From Bradyrhizobium sp. SRL28 (lineage in GTDB: Bacteria > Pseudomonadota > Alphaproteobacteria > Rhizobiales > Xanthobacteraceae): 64,000 nucleotides of DNA. The stretch lies in the NCBI RefSeq assembly GCF_018596315.1, contig NZ_JAHEAG010000035.1:1-64000 (forward strand), read 5' to 3'. Made by a program: the position numbers and the translations under genes. The notes under the pieces are model-generated. The model was not told the origin of the DNA and ran no database searches. It worked only from the letters and a program-made list of their open reading frames with translations. Positions 6,883-16,320 of this stretch are shown here, one piece after another. Position 1 is the first letter of the stretch, and the number at the start of each line of letters is the position of its first letter.

Positions 6883-8808
6883 CTACGGACCTGAAGCAGA
6901 TTTTCTCGGAGGCCATTTCATCGCCTTTCGATAAGCCACATAGGCTGAGATTTTGCCCGAAATGTCCTTCTCGGTATCGGCGTCCAGACGGAGCGGCGCC
7001 TGTTCACCAGGGTCTTTCGACAGATCGTAAGCGACAACGCCTTCTTCCAGACTCGACAGAACATATTTGATGTCACCAACGCGCAGCCCAACCATTCTGC
7101 CGCTGCGACGACTTGCAAAAAACGCCTCATTTGCGCGGTCCTTTGCGAACATGCTGCGGCCTTGCCAGCCAGCAGGAGCCGAAATGCCTGCAACGTCGAG
7201 GATGCTCGGCGCAAGATCAACCATGCTGCCGATTGCATCCATCTCTCGATGACTGGCAACGACATTGCCGCCCGAGAAGAGCAATGGCACATGAACCTGC
7301 TCTTCAAACACGGACGTGCCATGATTAAGCTGACCGTGCTCACCAAAGGCTTCGCCATGATCGCCTACGATGACGAAAACGGTTTGATCCAGCAGACCCT
7401 TTGACTTCAGTTTGTTTCGCAGAACGCCAATGGCTGCGTCTGTCTCCGCGAGAGCGGCCATGTGTTGCTCAAAAGATCCCAGAGTCCCACCGATCCTTGC
7501 CCGAGCACGGACGAAATACGGGGAATGCGGATTTGTGAACCACACCCAAAGGAAGAACTTCTCTTTGCCGCGATCATCGATCCAACGAGAGACTGCCGCT
7601 GCAGTGCAATCATCCCCAAGGTGTGCATAAATTGCCATCGCCGCAGCGTCATCATCACCGCATTTCAGGGAATCGCTGTCCTCAATTGTATCCAGGCCTC
7701 TGTTCTTTAGCAGATCGGCGGCGCCAGCATATTTAAGCTGGCCACCCATAAAGTGAGCACTCTTGTATCCGTGGCTTGAGAGTACCGATGGCAAGATGGC
7801 AATATCCTTGTCATAGACTTCTTCCATCGTCGTCAGAACGGGCGAAAAGCTCGGGTGTATGCTCGTTACCATCGTCCCCATCGCCTGAGCGGACATCGGA
7901 AAGTTTGCGTAGAAATTGCGAAACGCAATCCCATGATCGAACAACTCGGACAAGTTAGGAAAATTGGAGCGCGTGGCAGGCGATAAGGCTTTTTCGAGCG
8001 TCTTCTGAGGCACTGAATCAATCGTGATCAAGACGATGTTTTGTCCGGCACAACAGTTGAAAGTTGAAGGCCGGACTGGCTGCATGGCGTAAGATAACTC
8101 ACCGGTTGCCACTGCCGCGCTAGCTTCGCCGTTGAGCAATGCCAGGGTTCTCGGAGGCCAGACCAGATCGCGCAACTCTCCGAAGACAGGATTTTTAAAC
8201 GCCAAGCGTTTCTCTACTGGGAAAGCTGCTGCACCAATTACGAACTGCAATCCGAACGCTATCATCGATCCCAGGACCAACAACAGAAGTGCGCCCGTCA
8301 ATCGGGTAACTGCAAACTTCGCAATAGCCAGCCCGACAAAGGGCATTACAACAAAACTGATCACGCTCAGTTGCTTCATGCCCGGCGAGATATAGGCCGT
8401 GATCATGGGCCACGCAGTGCCCGCATCGCGCAAGTTGACCTCACCCAGCCAGGAGGCATCCAAAGGACTGCCAACAATGTGCATTGCGTACACGTTGAAG
8501 ACTGTCGCGGTCATGACGAACAGGCAGATCAACACGGTGATGATCGACCAGAGCCAGTGCGAGCGTTTCGCTTCAAAGATCAGCGCCCAGCCGACCAACA
8601 GCGCCAGGACTACTAAATCCTGCCAACAATAGGCTACGAGCGAAATTAGTTTCGCAATCGGCCCACCTTCGACGCTCGCGAACGACGTCCAGACGATCCT
8701 TCGGCAATAGAGCAACGTAAGGATTGCAGAAATGACGAACCCGCGAGCAATAACCGACGGCCAATTCATCGCGGTCGTTGTCGGAGAAGCGCGAAATAAC
8801 GAGTGCAT
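6883..8808 (-). CDS. Inner-membrane sulfatase / phosphoethanolamine-transferase-like enzyme
   Basis: A 641-residue protein. Roughly the first 200 residues form several hydrophobic segments. A periplasmic alkaline-phosphatase-superfamily domain then begins with IVLITIDSVPQ (first metal ligand Asp), followed by NFPMSAQAMGTM, where Ser is the likely nucleophile, and IVGDHGEAFGEHGQLNHGT, with the second metal-binding Asp/His pair. The architecture is that of LtaS/EptA/OpgE-type transferases and LPS-associated sulfatases, which add or remove phospho- or sulfo-groups on envelope glycans. Whether it is a transferase or a hydrolase cannot be decided. AGGAACGG precedes the ATG. It stands alone at the edge of the polysaccharide island, and its DNA looks AT-richer than its neighbours by eye. 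Confidence 0.8.
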   Translation of the reverse strand: MHSLFRASPTTTAMNWPSVIARGFVISAILTLLYCRRIVWTSFASVEGGPIAKLISLVAYCWQDLVVLALLVGWALIFEAKRSHWLWSIITVLICLFVMTATVFNVYAMHIVGSPLDASWLGEVNLRDAGTAWPMITAYISPGMKQLSVISFVVMPFVGLAIAKFAVTRLTGALLLLVLGSMIAFGLQFVIGAAAFPVEKRLAFKNPVFGELRDLVWPPRTLALLNGEASAAVATGELSYAMQPVRPSTFNCCAGQNIVLITIDSVPQKTLEKALSPATRSNFPNLSELFDHGIAFRNFYANFPMSAQAMGTMVTSIHPSFSPVLTTMEEVYDKDIAILPSVLSSHGYKSAHFMGGQLKYAGAADLLKNRGLDTIEDSDSLKCGDDDAAAMAIYAHLGDDCTAAAVSRWIDDRGKEKFFLWVWFTNPHSPYFVRARARIGGTLGSFEQHMAALAETDAAIGVLRNKLKSKGLLDQTVFVIVGDHGEAFGEHGQLNHGTSVFEEQVHVPLLFSGGNVVASHREMDAIGSMVDLAPSILDVAGISAPAGWQGRSMFAKDRANEAFFASRRSGRMVGLRVGDIKYVLSSLEEGVVAYDLSKDPGEQAPLRLDADTEKDISGKISAYVAYRKAMKWPPRKSASGP

Positions 8809-9416
8809 AACCGTTCCTGACTTAAAAGATTGAAAGATTGCGCTCTGAGCAAAGGAGCAGAATTCGCCACCGAAAGATCAGTCGATGCAATTCCGATGCA
8901 AGTGTCAACGCAACCATCGCGCGTATATGCGCTCAGAATCGGGCGTTTGTCACCGGAAGCGCTTGCTTCACCGGGTCAGGGAACTCTATGGGTTCCTCGT
9001 AAGCAGGAACGAAATCATAGGCCTGGGTTGGTGGTGGCGACTGCGCTGACCGTTCCAAAAGTCCGGGTAGCGTTGACGAGAAGATCGAGATTTCAAGGAT
9101 CGCACGGTTCTTCGTGCGGCCGGGATGATGTTAACTTAGGCGAGCAAACAGATATTCTCATAATACTCTTGTTATTTCAATCGCTTGCAAGGCGTGCATC
9201 GCTCCTGTAGACAAGTAAGGCGCAACTTAAACAATCACCGGCAATTCGGCCAAGTCGGGAAGTGAGCTGCATGGCATGTTCCTTGGTCTCGGGCGGCTGA
9301 GCCACGCGCCTCAAGTACGTTCTGGCTCTCCACTGGACGAGCAAGTCAAGTAATTAGTGGTGGCTAGAAGCTGATTGATCGCCAGCCGCCTCCTTCCTGT
9401 AAGGGGGCCGTAGGAA
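8809..9416. other. Intergenic region without a recognisable gene
   Basis: 608 bases between the sulfatase-like gene and the truncated asnB. A 126-codon open frame at 8830-9210 has no recognisable motif and a composition unlike the nearby genes, so I do not call it. The segment must hold the promoter of the sulfatase-like gene. GTAGGA just before 9417 is the old asnB ribosome site. Confidence 0.5.
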
Positions 9417-9788
9417 ATGTGCGGAATTGCAGGCGTCATGAACCTCCGCGGCAACGCGGTCGAACGCGCGGAAATCTCGCGACTGACGAACCTCGTCGCG
9501 CATCGCGGACCGTTCGGCAAGGGAATCTGGTTCAGTGAGAACCGGGACCTGGCGTTTGGTCACCGCAGGCTTGAAATCATCGATCCCGGGGAGGGCGGCT
9601 ATCAGCCGATGGTGTCCGCCGACGGCCGTCCTGTGATCGTGTACAACGGCGAAATCTACAACACGCGGCTTCCGGCGTCGGAGAAAACGGCTGCGTCCTG
9701 GCGTCGGCTAGGCTTGATGATGGATATCGCCTACGTTAGTGACAGCCTAAAGCGCCTCTCGACGTCCTTTCTGCAAAGGTCTTCATGA
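9417..9788 (+). pseudogene. Truncated asparagine synthetase (asnB) glutaminase domain
   Basis: The first 73 codons are a clear start of a glutamine-hydrolysing asparagine synthetase. They show MCGIAGV with the nucleophilic Cys2, LVAHRGPFG, GHRRLEIID and ending VYNGEIYN. After that the reading departs completely from the family and stops at residue 123, whereas intact AsnB proteins are about 600-650 residues. The glutaminase domain is therefore cut off and the synthetase domain is gone. AsnB genes are frequent in O-antigen clusters, so this looks like a deletion scar at the left edge of the island. The ribosome site GTAGGA is intact, so a short peptide could still be made. Confidence 0.8.
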
Positions 9789-9803
9789 AGATAGGGGGCT
9801 CCC

Positions 9804-10511
9804 TTGAAGCGGTTTCTGGTATCCGTCCTGAAGGGTATCAACTGGTTCATGCGCCTGCTGGTCGGCTGGACCCACTTTGCGCAATTTGCCCTGCAATGGG
9901 GTATCAAGCCGAGGCCGGAATGGTTCGATCATTTTCTCGATCAGTACTGGCAGTGGGGTGCAACGAACAACAGTCTGTGGGTGGAGCGCGGCGTGTTTTC
10001 GCGGCTCGTCCTCAAGGAGAATTCCAGAATGCTCGAGATCTGCTGCGGTGACGGCTTCAACGCCCGGCACTTCTATTCGACCAGGGCGAAGTCGATCATC
10101 GCTCTCGACTTCGACGAGGACGCGATCCCCCATGCCAGGCGATACAATTCCGCACCGAACATCACCTTCGTCAAGCAGGACGTTCGCGCCGGCCTGCCGG
10201 AGGGGCCGTTCGACAACATCGTCTGGGATGCGGCGATCGAACATTTCACCGAGAAAGAGATCGATAGCATCATGGGCGCGATTGTCGAGCGTCTCGGCGC
10301 CGACGGCATCCTCAGCGGTTATACGCTGACCGAAGACAAGACCGGCAGGAAGAGCAACGCGCTTCACGAGTATGAATTCAAGGACAAGGAAGATTTGCGG
10401 CGCTTCTTCACACCGCATTTCAAGTTCGTGCGCGTGTGGGATACGATCTATCCGACGCGGCACAACCTGTATTTCGTGGCGTCCCAGCATGCGGTCGAGA
10501 TGTATGGTTAG
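9804..10511 (+). CDS. Class I SAM-dependent methyltransferase
   Basis: A 235-residue predicted methyltransferase. The glycine-rich SAM motif LEICCGDGF is at about 76-84, followed by the acidic end of strand 2 (ALDFDEDA), the KQDVRAGLP motif II and the IVWDAAIEHF motif. It starts at TTG with AGGGGG six bases upstream. An N-terminal hydrophobic stretch (FLVSVLKGINWFMRLLVG) may tether it to the membrane. It lies between the asnB scar and a flippase, so O- or N-methylation of a polysaccharide residue is the likely role. The acceptor is unknown. Confidence 0.82.
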   Translation: MKRFLVSVLKGINWFMRLLVGWTHFAQFALQWGIKPRPEWFDHFLDQYWQWGATNNSLWVERGVFSRLVLKENSRMLEICCGDGFNARHFYSTRAKSIIALDFDEDAIPHARRYNSAPNITFVKQDVRAGLPEGPFDNIVWDAAIEHFTEKEIDSIMGAIVERLGADGILSGYTLTEDKTGRKSNALHEYEFKDKEDLRRFFTPHFKFVRVWDTIYPTRHNLYFVASQHAVEMYG

Positions 10512-10567
10512 GTTGTTGCTATCTTGACCGCACGCTGTTCGAGCACATTGCCCCGGAGAGACCGTCG

Positions 10568-12088
10568 ATGACCGGTTCTCCAAGCCGCGCGCGCCGTCTC
10601 TCGGAGGGCTGGTCGGCAAATCTCCTGCAGATGGCGTTGGGAATCGCGCAGCAGGTCGCGCTCGTTCCCATTTTCCTGCACTACTGGTCGAACGACGTGC
10701 TCGCCGCGTGGCTGGCGATCTACGCTGCCGGGAATCTCGTTCTGGTCGTTGATGCCGGCCTGCAAGTTCGCGCGATCAATCGTTTTCTCGCGTTCAAGTC
10801 CAGCGTCGACAGCGATCGTCGTACCGGACAATTCTATGCCGAACTGCGGCGGATCTATCTTGGACTCGGGGGGACGCTCGCTGTCGTCACGCTGATCCTG
10901 ATTCATGTGCTTCCGCCTTCCGCGATGCTGGGCTTTGGCGGGATCGCGCAATTTGACCTGGCCTTCGGCGCGATGGTCGTTGGCGCGCTCCTCAGTCTCC
11001 CCGTCAATATTGTGACGGCGCTTTACCGCGCGCGGGGCCTCTACGGGCGGGCGGTCAAGTTCGCGAATCTGGGAATGCTCGGAGCTTTGCTCGGCCAGTT
11101 CGCCGCCGTCACGCTCACTCAAAGCCTGTTTTGGGTTGCCATCGTTTTTGTCGCGACGCAGATGCTGACGGCGGCCTATCTACTGATGTTCGATGCCCCT
11201 CGGCTGTTTCCGTTTCTCCGCGGCATGCGTGGAACGCGTTCGTCGGGCTGGATCGCCGGCCAGTTTCGCAAGGCGGCTCCATTCGCGGTCGCAAGCGCCG
11301 CCGATCTGGCATTGCTCAATCTGCCTGTACTGCTGGTCAGCGCGTTCGTGTCCGACAGGGTCGCGGTAGCGCAATGGGGCCTGACCCGTGTCGTTGCCGG
11401 GCTGATACGGGTGCTTTGCGTCCAGACGACCCTTCCCCTGGCCGCCGAGCTCGGTCACGATTATGCCGTCGGCCACCGGGAACGGCTGCGGAGCCTGTAC
11501 GCGCGCGGCTCCGTGCTGGTGGCGCTGCTGGCGAGCGTTGTGGTTTCGGGCCTGTTGCCGTTCTGGCCGGATTTTTTCGCGCTTTGGACGCACAACGCCA
11601 TCCCTTGCGACCGCGCGCTCACCTTTGTGTTGCTGATCGGTACGGCTGCGGTGGCTCCCTCGATCCTCGCGCTGGGCTACGCGAATTACAGCGATCGGGG
11701 ACAATTGTTGCTGCGTGCCAAGGCGCTGCAACTCGTCCTGTTCCTCGTTCTGTCGGCGATCCTGATTCCCTCGATCGGCCTGCTTGGAGCGGCCGTTGCC
11801 GTCGTCGCGAGCGAGCTCCTGATCCAGTTCGGAGTGCTGGGACGGATCATCATCGGGCAAACGCTGCAGCATCCGCTGCGGCATTTGTTGTTCCTGGCCG
11901 CGGTGATGGTCACGGTGACGCTCGCCGGCTGGGCGCTGGGAACGGCGATCCGGCTGGCCATCCCGCTGGCGGAACCGTTGCGGTTCTTCGTTGAATGCGG
12001 GCTATGGCTGGTTGTCGTCGCAGTTGCAGCAAGTCCGCTCGCGATCGAGAGGGTGCGCGCGCGATTGACTGCGGCGATCCCGCATTAG
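10568..12088 (+). CDS. Wzx-type polysaccharide flippase (first copy)
   Basis: A 506-residue integral membrane protein with about 12 hydrophobic segments spread over its length and short charged loops, as in the polysaccharide-transport (MOP) flippases that move undecaprenyl-linked repeat units across the inner membrane. I chose the ATG at 10568 because GGAGAGA precedes it; the frame is open further upstream into the methyltransferase gene. Its stop overlaps the rmlA stop by four bases, tail to tail. A second flippase candidate is at 28261. Family assignment rests on topology and weak motifs, so a transporter of another glycan is possible. Confidence 0.78.
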   Translation: MTGSPSRARRLSEGWSANLLQMALGIAQQVALVPIFLHYWSNDVLAAWLAIYAAGNLVLVVDAGLQVRAINRFLAFKSSVDSDRRTGQFYAELRRIYLGLGGTLAVVTLILIHVLPPSAMLGFGGIAQFDLAFGAMVVGALLSLPVNIVTALYRARGLYGRAVKFANLGMLGALLGQFAAVTLTQSLFWVAIVFVATQMLTAAYLLMFDAPRLFPFLRGMRGTRSSGWIAGQFRKAAPFAVASAADLALLNLPVLLVSAFVSDRVAVAQWGLTRVVAGLIRVLCVQTTLPLAAELGHDYAVGHRERLRSLYARGSVLVALLASVVVSGLLPFWPDFFALWTHNAIPCDRALTFVLLIGTAAVAPSILALGYANYSDRGQLLLRAKALQLVLFLVLSAILIPSIGLLGAAVAVVASELLIQFGVLGRIIIGQTLQHPLRHLLFLAAVMVTVTLAGWALGTAIRLAIPLAEPLRFFVECGLWLVVVAVAASPLAIERVRARLTAAIPH

Positions 12089-12963
12089 CGCGGAATCGTG
12101 GCCTGTCGGATAAGATATTGCCCGTAGCCGGTGTTTTTCATCGGCTCGGCAAGGCGCAGCAATTGTTCGGCGTCGATGAAGCCCTGGCTGAACGCGATTT
12201 CCTCGGGGCAGGCGATCTTCAGTCCCTGGCGCTTTTCCACGATGTGGATGAACTGCGATGCTTCGAGCAGCGATTCATGCGTGCCGGCGTCGAGCCAGGC
12301 GTAGCCGCGGCCGAAACGTTCGACGTGAAGGTCGCCGTGTTCCAGGTACCACTGGTTGACGTCGGTGATCTCAAGTTCCCCGCGCGGCGAAGGCTTCATC
12401 TCGCGCACGACGTCGACGACGCGTTCGTCGTAGAAGTAAAGCCCCGTCACGGCGTAGTTGGATTTCGGCGCTTTCGGCTTCTCGACGATCCGCAGCGGGC
12501 GATGCGACGGGTCGAATTCGATGACGCCATAGCGCTCGGGATCGTCGACCCAGCACGCGAACACCGTCGCGCCACGGCTCTGCTGTGCGGAGCTGCGCAA
12601 CAGCGCCCGCAGATTGTCGCCGTAGAAGATGTTGTCGCCGAGGATCAGCGCGCAGGATCCGCCGGCCAGGAAATCCTGCCCGATCAGGAAGGCTTCCGCG
12701 ATGCCGCCGGGATGATCCTGGATGGCAAAGGAAAGCTCGATGCCCCATTGCCGTCCGTCACCGAGCAGGCGCCTGAACTGGTCGATCTCCTCCGGCGTGG
12801 TGATGATCAGGATCTCGCGCAAGCCCGCCATCATCAGCGTGGTGAGCGAATAATAGATCAGCGGCTTGTCGTAGACCGGCAATAGTTGCTTTGAGGTCGC
12901 AAGCGTCAGTGGGTAAAGCCGCGTGCCGCGGCCACCTGCCAGAATGATACCCTTGCGATTCAT
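12085..12963 (-). CDS. rmlA: Glucose-1-phosphate thymidylyltransferase
   Basis: Makes dTDP-glucose from dTTP and glucose 1-phosphate, the entry step for dTDP-deoxysugars. The 292 residues match the family length. It has the nucleotidyltransferase signature GIILAGGRGTRLYPLT at the start, SKQLLPVYDKPLIYY, LILGDNIFYG and EKPKAPKSNYAVTGLYFYD. The start is the ATG at 12963; 16 extra in-frame codons upstream lack the motif. rmlB lies at 19029 in another unit, and rmlC and rmlD are absent from the window. It is divergent from the glycosyltransferase at 13198 across 234 bases that should hold both promoters. Confidence 0.95.
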   Translation of the reverse strand: MNRKGIILAGGRGTRLYPLTLATSKQLLPVYDKPLIYYSLTTLMMAGLREILIITTPEEIDQFRRLLGDGRQWGIELSFAIQDHPGGIAEAFLIGQDFLAGGSCALILGDNIFYGDNLRALLRSSAQQSRGATVFACWVDDPERYGVIEFDPSHRPLRIVEKPKAPKSNYAVTGLYFYDERVVDVVREMKPSPRGELEITDVNQWYLEHGDLHVERFGRGYAWLDAGTHESLLEASQFIHIVEKRQGLKIACPEEIAFSQGFIDAEQLLRLAEPMKNTGYGQYLIRQATIPR

Positions 12964-13197
12964 GCGCCGAACTCTTCGCGGTTGGCGGGGAGATGGTAGC
13001 CTCGTTAGCATGCGCCAAGCGGCCTACAAAGGGCCTTCCCTGCCGTCCATAGCGGAAATATTTCAATGGTTTACGCCCGAAATGACCGCGTTGCGCGCTC
13101 TCCGCGGGTGGGATAGGAATGGCGCCATCGCGGCGGTTGGCAACGCAATGTCGGTGACACACCAGCGCAATCAGCGATCTGGACTGCGACGGGGATC

Positions 13198-14208
13198 ATG
13201 GCCGACCGCGTTTATTGCACCTATTTCGATCATAACTACCTGCCGCGCGGGCTGGCGCTCTATCATTCGTTGCAGCGGCACGCGCCCGGCGCCCGGCTTT
13301 GGGTGCTTTGCCTGAGCGAGGCCTGCCATCGGGCGCTGCTGGCGCTTGATCTTCCAAATCTGCTGGCGGTGCGGATGGCAGACTTCGAAGCCGCCAATGC
13401 CGACGTCGCCGCGACCCGGTCATCCCGCAGCCAGATCGAATATTATTTCACATGTTCGCCGGCCTGGATTCTCTTCGTGCTGGAAAGCAACCCGGATGCG
13501 GAGTGGACCACCTATCTGGACAGCGACCTGTTCTTCTTTGCTTCGCCCGATCCGATCTATGAGGAAATGAAGTACGCGGCATTCGGCATCATTCCGCATC
13601 GTTTCTCCCGTGGATTGGAGGACCAGCGCAGGTTCGGGCTCTACAATGTCGGCTGGGTGAGCGTGCGCAGGCGCGACGACGGCATCACGGCGCTGCGCTG
13701 GTGGCGCGAGCGCTGCATCGAATGGTGCTACGACAGGGTCGAGGGCGACCGTTTCGCCGACCAACGCTACCTCGATCGAATGCCCGAAATGTTCAGTGGC
13801 GTTCACGTGATATCGCATCTCGGCGCCAATCTCGCGCCCTGGAATCTTGCCGATTGCCGCCTGGAATGGAACAACGGCAGGGTCGAGATTGAGCGACGGC
13901 ATCCGCTGCTGTTCTTTCATTTTTACGGGGTCAAACGCAGCGGTGGCTATTATTTCAATAGCCACCGGTTCTATCACGCGCCATTTTCCAGCCTGATGAG
14001 AGAAGAACTGTACAAGCCATACGTGGCGGCACTCGCCGAGGCCGAACGGTCGTCGGCGCCTCACTTGCAGGGGCAGCAGAGCGAGACGATCCGAAAGCCC
14101 GTCACAGCCAGTCCCATCGACCGCCTGTCCAATGCGTTGCGCAAGATGCGAACGATAGCCTACCGCGGCCTCGATATCATCACCGGCCGGGCCATTGCCG
14201 TTCGATAG
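13198..14208 (+). CDS. GT-A type glycosyltransferase (GT8-like)
   Basis: A 336-residue predicted cytoplasmic glycosyltransferase. The start YCTYFDHNYLPRGLALYHSL is the usual opening of GT8-like enzymes. The metal-binding DXD motif appears as TYLDSDLFFF (about 104-113), followed by FGLYNVGWVSVR and the C-terminal HFYGVKR. GACGGGGA precedes the ATG. It begins a four-gene unit (13198-17018) with a Gfo/Idh reductase, an aminotransferase and a 2,3-dehydratase. It may therefore transfer the deoxyamino sugar made by those enzymes, though this is inferred only from position. Confidence 0.78.
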   Translation: MADRVYCTYFDHNYLPRGLALYHSLQRHAPGARLWVLCLSEACHRALLALDLPNLLAVRMADFEAANADVAATRSSRSQIEYYFTCSPAWILFVLESNPDAEWTTYLDSDLFFFASPDPIYEEMKYAAFGIIPHRFSRGLEDQRRFGLYNVGWVSVRRRDDGITALRWWRERCIEWCYDRVEGDRFADQRYLDRMPEMFSGVHVISHLGANLAPWNLADCRLEWNNGRVEIERRHPLLFFHFYGVKRSGGYYFNSHRFYHAPFSSLMREELYKPYVAALAEAERSSAPHLQGQQSETIRKPVTASPIDRLSNALRKMRTIAYRGLDIITGRAIAVR

Positions 14209-14238
14209 CCCGATCCGCTGCCTTGAGAGATTGTGCGA

Positions 14239-15213
14239 ATGCGACTGCTGATCCTTGGCTATTCCTCGATCGTCGAACGACGGGTGATGCCGGCCGCGGC
14301 GAAAGTCAGGGATATCGAGGAGATTTCGATCGCAAGCAAGAGCCGCCCCAAGCCGGACGGCTGGCCGAAGCAGGGACTCTTTTTCGACGACTATGAGGCC
14401 GCCTTGCGCGGCAGCAATTCCGACCTCGTCTATCTTTCGCTGCCCAATGCGCTGCATGAGCGCTGGGTCATGGCCGCGCTGGCCACCGGCAAGCATGTCG
14501 TGGTCGACAAGCCGGCGATGATGACCTTGGCGGACAGCGAGCGTGCGGTGGAAGCGGCGCGGCGCGTCAATCGGCTCGTCGCGGAGGCGACAGTGTTCGG
14601 TTATCATCCGCAGTTCGAGGCGCTTGCTGCCTTCGTCGCCGAACACGGCCCGTTGACGCAGGCCGCCGTGCAATTCATCATTCCACCGCTGCCGATCGGC
14701 AATTTCCGCAACCACGCCGAACTGGGCGGAGGCTGTCTGCTCGACATGGGACCTTACGCCGCCGCCACGATGCGAATCCTCGGCGGAGGGGCGGCGGCGT
14801 CGGAAATCTCGGCCCTTGCCGGCGGCCGGCATCCGGAAACCGGCGTCGACATGGGCTTTTCGGTCCTGGCCCGGCTCGGCAATGGCGGCGCCTTTTCCGG
14901 CCAGTTCAGCTTCGAGGGCGAGTATCAGAATCGCTTGCTCGTTGTGGGCCGTTCGGGGTCTGTGTTAGTAGAGCGCGTCTTCACCCCACCCGCCGATCAT
15001 CAGATGGAATGGCGCCGGCGCGTGCGCAATGTCGATGATGTCGTGACGTTCGAGCCAGCCGATACGTTTGCACGCTTCCTTGCGGCGGTGACGTCAGCGA
15101 TTGGCGGCGGCGATCACGAGAGCTACCACCGCGATCTCCTGAGCGATGCCCGGTGCCGGGACATGATCGCGACGGCGCTCGCATCCCAGAATCCGTCGCA
15201 TCAGCGCGTGTGA
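14239..15213 (+). CDS. Gfo/Idh/MocA oxidoreductase, candidate NDP-hexose 3-ketoreductase
   Basis: A 324-residue NAD(P)-dependent oxidoreductase with an N-terminal Rossmann fold (LLILGYSSI in place of the usual GxGxxG) and a Gfo/Idh C-terminal domain. The family's EKP motif reads VVDKPAMM. The central GGGCLLDMGPYAAATMRIL helix carries the family's conserved acidic and aromatic residues. The ATG at 14239 fits GAGA about ten bases upstream better than the GTG six bases earlier. Together with the 2,3-dehydratase at 16320 it resembles the pair used in 2,6-dideoxysugar pathways, where such an enzyme reduces the C3 ketone. A role in 3-amino sugar formation is the alternative. Confidence 0.75.
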   Translation: MRLLILGYSSIVERRVMPAAAKVRDIEEISIASKSRPKPDGWPKQGLFFDDYEAALRGSNSDLVYLSLPNALHERWVMAALATGKHVVVDKPAMMTLADSERAVEAARRVNRLVAEATVFGYHPQFEALAAFVAEHGPLTQAAVQFIIPPLPIGNFRNHAELGGGCLLDMGPYAAATMRILGGGAAASEISALAGGRHPETGVDMGFSVLARLGNGGAFSGQFSFEGEYQNRLLVVGRSGSVLVERVFTPPADHQMEWRRRVRNVDDVVTFEPADTFARFLAAVTSAIGGGDHESYHRDLLSDARCRDMIATALASQNPSHQRV

Positions 15214-15219
15214 GAGACA

Positions 15220-16320
15220 ATGCCAATCAACGTGTGGGATTATCTGCGGGAATACGACGAACTCCGCGACGAGATACTCGCTATCGTCGATCGGGTGTTT
15301 CGCTCGGGACGGCTGGTGCTTGGACAGGAAGGCGTCAAATTCGAGCGCGAGATGGCCGCCTATCTGGGCGTCGCGGGCGGCGTCGGCGTGAACAGCGGAA
15401 CTGACGCGATCTACATCGCGCTGGCGTCCCTGGGGGTCAAGGCCGGCGATGAGGTCATTACCGTGCCCAATACGGCCGTGCCGACGGTTTCGGCGATCCG
15501 CACACTCGGCGCCAGGCCGGTCTTCGTCGACGTGCGCGAAGATGATTTCCTGATGGATGTCGGGCAGGTCGAGGCGGCGATCACGCCGCGCACCAAGGCG
15601 ATCGTGCCGGTGCACCTGTACGGTCAGTGCGTGGATCTCGATCCGCTGATGGCGATTGCCGAACGGCACGGGCTGAAGGTGATGGAAGACTGCGCGCAGT
15701 CGCAGGGCGCGCTCTACAAGAATCATCAGTCCGGCAGCGTCGGTCACGCCTCGGCGTTCTCGTTCTACCCGACCAAGGTGCTGGGCGCCTATGGCGACGG
15801 CGGCATGGTGTTGAGCAACGACGAGGCGGCGATCCGGCTTGCGCGCAGCCTTCGTTTCTATGGCATGGAAACGCAGTACTATTCCGAGCGCCACGGTTAC
15901 AATTCGCGTCTCGACGAGGTGCAGGCTGCGATCCTGTCGCTGAAACTGCCGCGCATCGATGGCTGGATCGAGCGGCGGCGGGAGATCGCCGCGCGCTACA
16001 AGCAGGGTCTCGCCGGAAGCGGCCTCGTGCTGCCGCGCGAGAACGTCCATAGCCGCCATTCCTATTATGTTTATGTGGTAGAACACCCGACGGATCGCGA
16101 TGGGGTGCTGGAGCGGCTGGCGAAGTGCGACATCAACTGCAATGTGTCCTATCGTTGGCCGATCCACACCATGCGGGGTAGCGCCGATCTCGGCTATCGC
16201 GAGGGGCAGTTTCCGGTGGCGGAGCGCAAGGCGCAGCGCATTTTCTCGCTGCCGATGTATCCGCACCTGAAGGACGAGGAAGTCGATACCGTGATCGAAG
16301 TGCTCAGGGACGTGATTTGA
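15220..16320 (+). CDS. DegT/DnrJ/EryC1 sugar aminotransferase
   Basis: A 366-residue PLP-dependent aminotransferase acting on a keto-sugar nucleotide. Visible are NSGTDAIYIAL (phosphate binding), VHLYGQCVDLDPL, EDCAQSQGA and SFYPTKVLGAYGDGG with the Schiff-base Lys186. The pattern is close to the QdtB/FdtB/TylB type that aminates C3 of a dTDP-4- or 3-keto sugar, but the regiochemistry cannot be proved. It begins six bases after the reductase stop and overlaps the dehydratase start by one base (TGATG), so these three genes are surely one operon. Confidence 0.88.
   Translation: MPINVWDYLREYDELRDEILAIVDRVFRSGRLVLGQEGVKFEREMAAYLGVAGGVGVNSGTDAIYIALASLGVKAGDEVITVPNTAVPTVSAIRTLGARPVFVDVREDDFLMDVGQVEAAITPRTKAIVPVHLYGQCVDLDPLMAIAERHGLKVMEDCAQSQGALYKNHQSGSVGHASAFSFYPTKVLGAYGDGGMVLSNDEAAIRLARSLRFYGMETQYYSERHGYNSRLDEVQAAILSLKLPRIDGWIERRREIAARYKQGLAGSGLVLPRENVHSRHSYYVYVVEHPTDRDGVLERLAKCDINCNVSYRWPIHTMRGSADLGYREGQFPVAERKAQRIFSLPMYPHLKDEEVDTVIEVLRDVI

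Noticed and set aside
8830..9210. 126-codon open frame on the + strand
   Set aside because: No motif, no clear ribosome site, and composition like the surrounding non-coding DNA.
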